In this document: positions 1 through 5,516 of the stretch, one piece after another
How positions within the stretch are numbered: position 1 is the first letter of the stretch
Layout of the letters: every line of letters begins with the position of its first letter
Assembly: GCA_022865525.1 (NCBI GenBank)
Contig: JALHSV010000032.1
Location: 1-7,468 of the forward strand
DNA from: Thermodesulfovibrionales bacterium
GTDB taxonomy: Bacteria > Nitrospirota > Thermodesulfovibrionia > Thermodesulfovibrionales > SM23-35
Direction: 5' to 3'
DNA length: 7,468 nucleotides
The notes under the pieces: generated by a model
What the model was told of the DNA's origin: nothing
Databases searched by the model: none
What the model saw: only the letters and a program-made list of their open reading frames with translations
Position numbers and translations under genes: made by a program

Positions 1-170
1 TCTCCGAGACTGATTCTCGCTAACTCTTTCACATCTGACTGAAAGGCTGAGTGCTTGTAATACGGAATACCGAACTTGATACCCAGATACGCACAAAAAA
101 CAAGGATAATTGTGACAAAGATGAATTTTATGAATCCCTTTTCATTATTATATGCCTGCAAATTCTTCAT
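1..170 (-). CDS. N-terminal part of a small single-span membrane protein, DUF4845-like (partial at window edge)
   Basis: I read this short ORF directly from the sequence; 56 residues are visible and the rest lies beyond the left edge. It begins MKNLQAYNNEKGF, followed by a hydrophobic segment at about residues 14-31, then a stretch starting IKFGIPYYKH that leads into a charged helix ending ARISLG. A short cytoplasmic head, one membrane span and then a 'P-Y-Y' element is the layout I associate with DUF4845 proteins, which are encoded just after lepB in many proteobacteria; that family call is from memory and from context. The ATG (170-168) overlaps the lepB stop as ATGA, and a GGGAGG Shine-Dalgarno lies 8 nt upstream inside lepB, so the two genes are probably translationally coupled. 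The function of this family is not known to me. It could instead be an unrelated membrane protein. Confidence 0.7.
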   Translation of the reverse strand, partial: MKNLQAYNNEKGFIKFIFVTIILVFCAYLGIKFGIPYYKHSAFQSDVKELARISLG

Positions 171-775
171 TGTATCAACCTCCCTATCCTGTTAAATCTG
201 AGCGAGTTGTCGGGATCCCATGACCAATAAATCATGAGCGCCTTACCCCTGATGTCTTTCCTGTCAACAAACCCCCAGTATCTGCTGTCATAACTCTGAT
301 CGCGGTTGTCACCCATCACAAAAAGCTTATCTTTTGGCACCACTACCGGCCCGAAATTATCCCTCGGGTCATTTCCTCCAAAGCGTATTGATCGGTCAAA
401 ATGCTGGGCATAGGGCTCGATCAGCGCCTTTCCATTTACATATAGTATTTTATCCCTCTCCTCGATCACGTCACCGCCGGTAGCAACGACCCTCTTTATA
501 AAATCCTTTTTCGGATTTTCAGGATACTTAAAAACGATGATATCACTCTTTTCCGGACTACGCAATATCAAAAACTTCTTGTCAGTGAAGGGAATTTGTG
601 TGCCGTAGATGAACTTGTTAACCAGAATGTGGTCACCAATCAGAAGGGTTGGAATCATCGACCCCGAAGGTATTTTAAATGCCTGTATGATATACGCCCG
701 TATGATAAGGGCGAGGATAAGGGCCGTAATGATAGCTTCTACGTATTCCCATAACAGTCTTTTTTTACTTTTCAA
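167..775 (-). CDS. lepB: Signal peptidase I (type I leader peptidase), TTG start
   Basis: LepB cleaves signal peptides from exported proteins on the outer face of the cytoplasmic membrane, using a Ser/Lys dyad. The 202-aa protein has one N-terminal membrane span (about residues 11-30), then the box PSGSM with catalytic Ser39. The motif KRVVATGGD gives the general base Lys94, and the conserved box GDNRDQSYDSRYWG lies at 155-168. It is shorter than E. coli LepB (324 aa), as usual for single-span versions. The start is TTG (775-773): a TGA codon lies immediately before it in frame, AAGGAGG sits 8 nt upstream, and no ATG occurs until Met40 inside the catalytic box, so no other start is credible. 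It lies 78 nt after the ROK kinase gene and overlaps the next gene by 4 nt (ATGA). Identity is secure. Confidence 0.97.
   Translation of the reverse strand: MKSKKRLLWEYVEAIITALILALIIRAYIIQAFKIPSGSMIPTLLIGDHILVNKFIYGTQIPFTDKKFLILRSPEKSDIIVFKYPENPKKDFIKRVVATGGDVIEERDKILYVNGKALIEPYAQHFDRSIRFGGNDPRDNFGPVVVPKDKLFVMGDNRDQSYDSRYWGFVDRKDIRGKALMIYWSWDPDNSLRFNRIGRLIQ
179..184 (-). promoter_or_regulatory. Shine-Dalgarno for the lepB-distal membrane protein
   Basis: GGGAGG on the minus strand, 8 nt before the ATG at 170 and inside the 3' end of lepB. It supports that start and real expression of the partial gene. Confidence 0.65.
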
Positions 776-783
776 TCAGTGCT

Positions 784-790
784 CCTCCTT
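784..790 (-). promoter_or_regulatory. Strong Shine-Dalgarno fixing the lepB TTG start
   Basis: AAGGAGG, a full match to the anti-Shine-Dalgarno core, lies 8 nt before the TTG at 775. It decides the start because TTG alone would be a weak call. The rest of the 78-nt gap (776-853) shows no clear promoter or terminator. Confidence 0.85.
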
Positions 791-853
791 TATGCGTTTA
801 TTGTTTCTGAACTGAGCATACGGGAATGCATTTTTAATTTCTCGGCATTGGTT

Positions 854-1786
854 TCATGCAGAACGGTTTATTGCATGGAATACCAGTCCCGCAGCACCGA
901 TAACTCCTGCGTCATCTTTCAGAAAAGATGGGATAATCTTTACCTTATCAATCAGTTCTTTTAATGCTCTCCTCGATGCTTCTTTCATCGCTTCCTGGAC
1001 ATAGAGGTCCCAGGCACCTGTCAGGCCTCCGGCAAGGATAACTGCCTCAGGACTCATGAGGTTCACAATATTTGCAATACCGATTCCAAGGTATCTGCCC
1101 GCATTCTTTAAAAGTTCCCGTGCAAGGCTGTCACCGTCGAACGCTGCCCGATAAACATCCTCTGTTGTGAGCTTATAGAAATTCCCGCCGCTATATTCCC
1201 TCAATATACTCTCTCTGCCGGCTTCAAGGGCAGAACTTGCCCGGGAAAGAATGGCTCTTACCGAAGCATACAATTCAAGACAGCCGTAATTACCGCAACT
1301 GCACTTCTCGCCGTCCGCATTGATGCTCATATGACCGATTTCAGCTGAAACGCCGAGCAGTCTCCTCTCATAGACTATGCCTCCGCCGATACCGGTACCG
1401 AGGGTTAACAGGACAAAGTTTGCAAGACCTCTCCCGGCACCGGCCCATAGTTCACCGAAGGCAGCAGCATTTGCATCATTCTCAATTAATACCGGTATCC
1501 CGAATCTTTCCTCTAATGCACCTACGAGGTCAATTTTTTCAACAATATGCAGATTCGGGGAGATCAATACTTTCTTCTCTTTCCTACCGATCAGGCCGGC
1601 TACGCCAACCCCGATACCTGCAACCTCTTCAGAAAAGAGGTCCCCTGTCCCGGCAAGGATGGATTCAAGGAGTGCCTCTGAAGTTGGTTCTTTTGTCTTT
1701 TTTTTGATTTCTCCGTGCTGAGAGATAAGCCCGATCCTCAGGTTTGTTCCACCGAGGTCAATCCCTATTGCGTATTTTCTGCCCAT
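854..1786 (-). CDS. ROK-family sugar kinase (glucokinase-like)
   Basis: This 310-aa protein belongs to the ROK family of cytoplasmic ATP-dependent hexose kinases; glucokinase is the likeliest activity, but N-acetylglucosamine or N-acetylmannosamine kinase is possible. The phosphate-binding loop DLGGTNLRIG is at residues 10-19. IENDANAAA holds the expected catalytic base Asp104, and LGTGIGGGIV (129-138) forms the second nucleotide loop. EIGH with His152 plus CSCGNYGCLE with Cys162, Cys164 and Cys169 make up the family's structural zinc site. AVILAGGLTG follows near residue 250. No N-terminal helix-turn-helix is present, so it is an enzyme and not a ROK repressor. I chose ATG 1786 over an upstream in-frame ATG at 1858: the latter would add 24 non-family residues and overlap the ferredoxin gene. 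AGGGAAG lies 7 nt before the chosen ATG. The gene starts 2 nt after the ferredoxin stop, which points to coupled translation. Confidence 0.93.
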   Translation of the reverse strand: MGRKYAIGIDLGGTNLRIGLISQHGEIKKKTKEPTSEALLESILAGTGDLFSEEVAGIGVGVAGLIGRKEKKVLISPNLHIVEKIDLVGALEERFGIPVLIENDANAAAFGELWAGAGRGLANFVLLTLGTGIGGGIVYERRLLGVSAEIGHMSINADGEKCSCGNYGCLELYASVRAILSRASSALEAGRESILREYSGGNFYKLTTEDVYRAAFDGDSLARELLKNAGRYLGIGIANIVNLMSPEAVILAGGLTGAWDLYVQEAMKEASRRALKELIDKVKIIPSFLKDDAGVIGAAGLVFHAINRSA

Positions 1787-1788
1787 CG

Positions 1789-2001
1789 TTATTCTTCCCT
1801 GAATACCTCTATCGCAATCTCCGGACACATATGGGCACACATGGCACATCCGGTGCACCTGTCAGGATGTTCATCTGAAGCAGGGAAAACCCCTTTCTTG
1901 TTGAATCTTTCCTCAATGACAATGATACCGAACGGACATGCATCGACACAATATGCACATCCCTTGCATAATTCCTTATCGATGACAATCATGCCTTTCA
2001 T
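1789..2001 (-). CDS. Two-cluster [4Fe-4S] ferredoxin, KorD/delta-subunit-like
   Basis: A 70-aa soluble electron-transfer protein with two complete CxxCxxCxxxCP motifs: Cys12, 15, 18, 22 and Cys49, 52, 55, 59, each ending in Pro, so two [4Fe-4S] clusters are expected. The linker and ends (CKGCAYCVDACP, then GVFPA..., then CTGCAMCAHMCPEIAIEVFRE) look very like the delta (ferredoxin) subunit of 2-oxoacid:ferredoxin oxidoreductases such as KorD or VorD. The catalytic alpha, beta and gamma subunits are not next to it: recN is upstream (30-nt gap) and a sugar kinase downstream (2-nt gap). It may therefore serve a complex encoded elsewhere, or act as a free ferredoxin. The start is uncertain: ATG 2001 is used, but ATG 1992 (Met4) is an alternative, and neither has a good Shine-Dalgarno. 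Confidence 0.9.
   Translation of the reverse strand: MKGMIVIDKELCKGCAYCVDACPFGIIVIEERFNKKGVFPASDEHPDRCTGCAMCAHMCPEIAIEVFREE
1794..1800 (-). promoter_or_regulatory. Probable Shine-Dalgarno for the ROK kinase
   Basis: AGGGAAG on the minus strand, 7 nt before ATG 1786 and inside the last codons of the ferredoxin gene. It supports the shorter kinase start over the in-frame ATG at 1858. Confidence 0.5.
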
Positions 2002-2019
2002 TTTTCTTGTGTTAATTAG

Positions 2020-2038
2020 TGCATGCGTATTTCATGCA
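2020..2038 (-). other. Short hairpin across the recN stop codon
   Basis: TGCATG and CATGCA form a perfect 6-bp inverted repeat around a 7-nt loop, spanning the recN stop and the start of the 30-nt gap before the ferredoxin. No T-run follows, so it does not look like an intrinsic terminator. It could be a processing or stability element, or chance. Confidence 0.25.
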
Positions 2039-3675
2039 GCACTCTCGATTAATTCCTTTGCATGTCTCAGGGAAATATCCGTAACGTTACCACTCAGCAT
2101 CCGGGCTATCTCGTTCAGGCGCTCACTGCCCGCAAGCTCTTTAACTTCAACGTATACCCTTTCATTTTTCTGCCTTTTCTCAATCTTGAGATGGATATCC
2201 CCTTTTGATGCTAATTGGGGAAGATGAGTAGTGCAGAGCACCTGGTGCTTTTCTGAAAGGTCCTTGAGTTTCCTCCCAACGATTTCTGCTGTTTTACCCC
2301 CGATACCCGAATCAATTTCATCAAAGATGAGAACCGGTATACTGTCGAAATCTGCAAAGACAGTCTTCAAGGCTAACATGACCCTTGAAAGCTCCCCACC
2401 GGACGCAATCTTTACCAACGGTTTCGGGGGTTCGCCTACATTTGCAGAAAACAGAAATTCAATCCTGTCGATACCGCGGGGTGAAATTGCTTCCCGGCGC
2501 ATGTCTATGAGAAATTCGGCATCACCGAAAGCGAGCTCCTTCAGTTCGTTCGAAACGAGTTTTTCCATCCTCTGAGCTGCTTCTTCCCTTTTTGCTGAAA
2601 GAGCTGCTGCTGCTTCGGAAAGCATCGCTTCTTTCATAATCAGCTCATTCTCAAGAGCAGCTATCTCTTCCTCAACAATCTCAAGGGCCTTCATCTCTGC
2701 TTCAGCGTTGTCCCTGTACCTGATAATGGTTTCAATTCCCTCTCCATATTTTTTCTCGAGCTTGCGGATTAATGCTAATCTCTCTTCTATGTCATCAAGA
2801 CTTCCGGGTTCAAATTCATATCTGCCTTTGTATCCCCTGAGGGAAACTGCTGCATCATCAAGCAGAGGCAGAACTGATTTGAGAATGCCCAGTACCTCAG
2901 ATGCCTGATGATCTATCGCAGCCATATCCTGGAGCTTTGCAATCACCGATGAAAGCTTTGCAATACACGAATCATCCGCACCGTATATGAGTTCATAGGC
3001 TGACTCAGCAAGTTCCTTCAGTCTGCCAAGATTGGATAAAATCGTTTTTTGTCCGCTGAGATACTCATGCTCGCCAACCCTGAGAGCAGCAGAATCGATC
3101 TCATGAATCTGAAATTTCAACAGATCAAGCCTGTGGGCACGCTCTTTCATCCTCTCTTGCAATCCGGCCACTTCCTTTTTCAATGCCTCAACCTCCCTGT
3201 AAAGCCTTTCAACTCCAACCTGTTCTTCCTGAAGCCTGCCGAAGAGGTCGAGAAATACTCTGTGCTTGTCAACGGACAGAAGGCTCTGATGCTCATGTTG
3301 CCCATGAATATCAACAAGGGCTCTGCCTATCTCTGCAAGGCTCTGCGTGCTCACCATTGTATCATTAACATATGCCCTGCTTTTACCTGAAGCAAAAATT
3401 GATCTCCTGAGTATGAGAACTTCGGTCATTTCAACACCGATATCCGGGAGACTTTTTATCCCTTCAGGCTCAAAATAAGCCTGGACAACCGCTTCTTTTT
3501 CTCCTGATCGTATGAAGTCAGACTGAATCTTGCTGCCGAGGGCAAGTCCGAGGGAATCGACGATAATTGATTTTCCCGCACCAGTCTCACCGGTCAGAAC
3601 ATTGAATCCTTTGTCAAACCTGACCTTCAGATCATCTATAACGGCAAGATTTTTTATCCTGAGTTCCTTTAACAT
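2032..3675 (-). CDS. recN: DNA repair ATPase RecN
   Basis: RecN is an SMC-like ATPase that acts early in recombinational repair of double-strand breaks. This copy is full length at 547 aa (E. coli has 553). It starts MLKELRIKNLAVID; Walker A GETGAGKS is at 29-36, and the RecN motif VDIHGQHEHQSLL is at 121-133. A predicted coiled-coil region rich in Glu, Lys and Ala runs from about 150 to 375. The ABC signature ASGGELSRV is at 424-432, Walker B with the D-loop (VLIFDEIDSGIGG) at 448-460, and the switch His at 484 in CTTHLPQLAS. All catalytic motifs are intact. It follows the acylphosphatase gene by 21 nt, with only a weak AAGAAG Shine-Dalgarno. I see no LexA-type operator in the short upstream gap, so SOS control, if any, would act from further upstream. 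Confidence 0.97.
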   Translation of the reverse strand: MLKELRIKNLAVIDDLKVRFDKGFNVLTGETGAGKSIIVDSLGLALGSKIQSDFIRSGEKEAVVQAYFEPEGIKSLPDIGVEMTEVLILRRSIFASGKSRAYVNDTMVSTQSLAEIGRALVDIHGQHEHQSLLSVDKHRVFLDLFGRLQEEQVGVERLYREVEALKKEVAGLQERMKERAHRLDLLKFQIHEIDSAALRVGEHEYLSGQKTILSNLGRLKELAESAYELIYGADDSCIAKLSSVIAKLQDMAAIDHQASEVLGILKSVLPLLDDAAVSLRGYKGRYEFEPGSLDDIEERLALIRKLEKKYGEGIETIIRYRDNAEAEMKALEIVEEEIAALENELIMKEAMLSEAAAALSAKREEAAQRMEKLVSNELKELAFGDAEFLIDMRREAISPRGIDRIEFLFSANVGEPPKPLVKIASGGELSRVMLALKTVFADFDSIPVLIFDEIDSGIGGKTAEIVGRKLKDLSEKHQVLCTTHLPQLASKGDIHLKIEKRQKNERVYVEVKELAGSERLNEIARMLSGNVTDISLRHAKELIESAA

Positions 3676-3696
3676 CCATATCTTCTTGACGAATTA

Positions 3697-3975
3697 TCAG
3701 TATCGGATATTAAACCCGTTCTCCTTGCCCGTGTATTGCTCCCATTGTATATCGATGTTCGAAACCTTTGCTCCCGGCGGCCCGGCATAGCATTTCTGAA
3801 TCGCCTGCTGGATCACCTTTTTTTCACCCTCAAGGACAGCCTCGACCCCGCCGTCTCTGAGATTTTTTACCCAACCGTTGAGAGCAAGGTTATGTGCTAC
3901 CTCTCTGGTAAAGGCCCGGAAGAAAACGCCCTGTACCCTTCCGTCAATAAACAGATGAGCCCTGGCCATTTCCAT
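3697..3975 (-). CDS. acyP: Acylphosphatase
   Basis: A 92-aa cytoplasmic enzyme that hydrolyses acyl phosphates such as carbamoyl phosphate or 1,3-bisphosphoglycerate to the carboxylate and phosphate; its physiological role in bacteria is unclear. The family's first signature, GRVQGVFFR, supplies the phosphate-binding Arg20, and GWVKNLRDGGVEAVLEGE supplies the catalytic Asn38. The C-terminal GPPGA...GFNIRY is typical. Length matches the family. Two starts are possible, ATG 3975 and ATG 3969 (Met3). Neither has a Shine-Dalgarno, but an extended -10 box lies just upstream, so the message may be nearly leaderless. It sits 30 nt after livF and 21 nt before recN. Identity is secure; only the start is open. 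Confidence 0.95.
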   Translation of the reverse strand: MEMARAHLFIDGRVQGVFFRAFTREVAHNLALNGWVKNLRDGGVEAVLEGEKKVIQQAIQKCYAGPPGAKVSNIDIQWEQYTGKENGFNIRY

Positions 3976-3983
3976 ATCGAGAA

Positions 3984-3994
3984 ATTATACCATA
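3984..3994 (-). promoter_or_regulatory. Candidate extended -10 promoter for acyP-recN
   Basis: The minus strand reads TATGGTATAAT, matching the extended -10 consensus TRTGnTATAAT at every position. It lies in the 30-nt gap between the livF stop and acyP. No TTGACA-like -35 is seen at the proper distance, which is acceptable for an extended -10. Seven bases downstream of the box would put the transcription start at about 3977, only 1-2 nt before ATG 3975, implying a leaderless or near-leaderless mRNA. This is prediction from sequence only. Confidence 0.45.
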
Positions 3995-4005
3995 ATTTTA
4001 CGATG

Positions 4006-4704
4006 TTACTCTCCGAGATACGCCTTCCGCACCTGTTCATCGCTCAACAGATCTTCACTGGTGCCTTCAAGTGCAACTCTCCCATTTTCAAGGACATAAC
4101 CCCTCCCTGAAAGCTTCATTGCGGCACGGGCATTCTGCTCAACAAGGAGTACGGTGACACCTTCCCGGTTTATCTCCCTGATTGTCTTGAAGATCTTGCT
4201 TGCGATAATGGGGGCAAGTCCGAGGGATGGTTCATCGAGGAGCAAGAGTTTCGGCCTTGACATGAGGGCTCTGCCGATGGCGAGCATCTGCTGTTCTCCT
4301 CCGCTCAGGGTTCCACCCAATTGCATATGTCTGTCTTTGAGCACAGGAAAAAGGTTGTATACAAACTCAAGGGAGGCCTTCTTATCGCCCCTGATAGGAA
4401 ATGCTCCCATTTCAAGATTTTCCTTGACCGTGAGTTTCGGGAAAATCCTCCTTCCCTCAGGCACCTGACTGATACCCATCCGGACTATCCTGTATGGTGG
4501 AACTCCGGTGATACGCTCCTCTGCGAAATCAATAGTTCCTGAACGGGGTTTCAGAATTCCTGATATCGTCATGAGGGTGGTGGATTTGCCGGCTCCGTTA
4601 TTCCCAATAATACAAACAATCTCCCCCTGCCGGATCTCAATATCAACTCCTTTTAATGCTTCAATCGGGCCATAGAATGTATGGATATTTTTGAGCTTAA
4701 GCAT
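4006..4704 (-). CDS. livF: Branched-chain amino-acid ABC transporter ATPase LivF
   Basis: One of the two ATPase subunits powering the HAAT-family importer, on the inner face of the membrane. The 232-aa length is usual. Walker A GNNGAGKST is at 34-42, the Q-loop Gln80 sits before VPEGRRIFPKLTV, the signature LSGGEQQ is at 133-139, and Walker B LLLLDEP at 153-159 leads to GLAP. The switch position is Gln190 (VEQNA) in place of His, which is normal for LivF. The C-terminus AYLGE is also typical. The substrate is inferred from family similarity; other HAAT cargoes such as urea or short amides cannot be excluded without the binding protein. It starts 53 nt after livG in an AT-rich gap, with no recognisable Shine-Dalgarno before the ATG. 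Confidence 0.95.
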   Translation of the reverse strand: MLKLKNIHTFYGPIEALKGVDIEIRQGEIVCIIGNNGAGKSTTLMTISGILKPRSGTIDFAEERITGVPPYRIVRMGISQVPEGRRIFPKLTVKENLEMGAFPIRGDKKASLEFVYNLFPVLKDRHMQLGGTLSGGEQQMLAIGRALMSRPKLLLLDEPSLGLAPIIASKIFKTIREINREGVTVLLVEQNARAAMKLSGRGYVLENGRVALEGTSEDLLSDEQVRKAYLGE

Positions 4705-4757
4705 ATTCGATTTTTGTTATCTTTTATGAAAAATTTTTGCGTTATAATGCTTGTTTA

Positions 4758-5516
4758 CTATTCCTTCCCAAGATATGCCTCGATAACAACTGAATTTTTC
4801 CGTATATCGGCCGGCATCCCCTCTGCAATCTTCACCCCGTGATTGAGCACAGCAATCCGGTCAGAAATCCCCATGACCACTTTCATGTCATGCTCAATGA
4901 GAAGGACTGTCTTGCCGAGTTCCTGAATCCTTGATATCAGGCGCATAACTTCAGAGGTTTCCTGGGGGTTCATTCCGGCTGTAGGTTCGTCAAGCAATAT
5001 CAATGAAGGGTCTGTGGCCAGTGCTCTCGCTATTTCCAGCCTTCTCTGAGCACCGTAAGGGAGATTCCCCGAGACTCCATGAACGTGGTCTGATAAACCC
5101 ACAAAGTCAAGATATTCAAAAGCCTTTTCCCTCACTTCCCGCTCTTCATCCTGAAATTTCTTCCATCTGATGATTGCACTTAATAACCCCGATCGGGTCT
5201 TGACATGCTGGGCCACCATAACGTTTTCCAGAACAGACATCTCTTTGAAGAGTCTGATATTCTGGAATGTTCTTGAAATCCCGCGTCTTGCAATTGCATG
5301 AGAGGCAAAAGAGGTAATCTCCCTGTCAGAGAAACGGATATGTCCTTTTGTAGGCCGCGCAAGTCCGGTGAGACAGTTGAATATCGTCGTTTTCCCTGCC
5401 CCATTCGGACCGATGATGCTCATGATAATTCCTTCCCTGACCCTGAGGTCGAGTTCTGCGATGGCTTTGATGCCGCCAAAATGCATTGACAGACCGCTAA
5501 CTTCTAAAAGATACAC
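4758..5516 (-). CDS. livG: Branched-chain amino-acid ABC transporter ATPase LivG
   Basis: The second ATPase subunit of the importer. Numbered from the GTG start (252 aa), Walker A GPNGAGKTT is at 36-44 and the Q-loop Gln85 lies in SRTFQNIRLF. The LivG form of the signature, LPYGAQRRLEIARAL, begins at 152. Walker B LILLDEP is at 172-178 and leads into TAGMNP, and the switch His209 lies in IEHDM. I chose GTG 5516 because GGAGG lies 5 nt upstream; an in-frame TTG at 5528 would add four residues with a poorer AGGG site. The 5' end overlaps livM by 20 nt from the GTG, indicating translational coupling between permease and ATPase. The C-terminus AYLGKE is typical. Identity is secure; the exact start is probable. 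Confidence 0.94.
   Translation of the reverse strand: MYLLEVSGLSMHFGGIKAIAELDLRVREGIIMSIIGPNGAGKTTIFNCLTGLARPTKGHIRFSDREITSFASHAIARRGISRTFQNIRLFKEMSVLENVMVAQHVKTRSGLLSAIIRWKKFQDEEREVREKAFEYLDFVGLSDHVHGVSGNLPYGAQRRLEIARALATDPSLILLDEPTAGMNPQETSEVMRLISRIQELGKTVLLIEHDMKVVMGISDRIAVLNHGVKIAEGMPADIRKNSVVIEAYLGKE

Noticed and set aside
1787..1858. In-frame ATG at 1858 giving a 24-residue longer ROK kinase
   Set aside because: The extra residues are Cys/His-rich only because they overlap the second ferredoxin cluster motif in another frame; the family start and a Shine-Dalgarno are at 1786.
1715..2227. 170-codon open frame on the plus strand
   Set aside because: It is antisense to the ferredoxin, the recN 3' end and the kinase 5' end, all with clear family motifs, and its translation has no recognisable domain or start signal.
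3541..4226. Shared string CAAGTCCGAGGG in recN and livF
   Set aside because: Both copies encode an L-G-L-A peptide in related ABC-type ATPases with similar codon choice; two 12-nt matches are not a repeat family.
4743..4748. TATAAT on the plus strand in the livG-livF gap
   Set aside because: The nearest -35-like TTGTTA is 23 nt away, no extended -10 TG is present, and no plus-strand gene follows.
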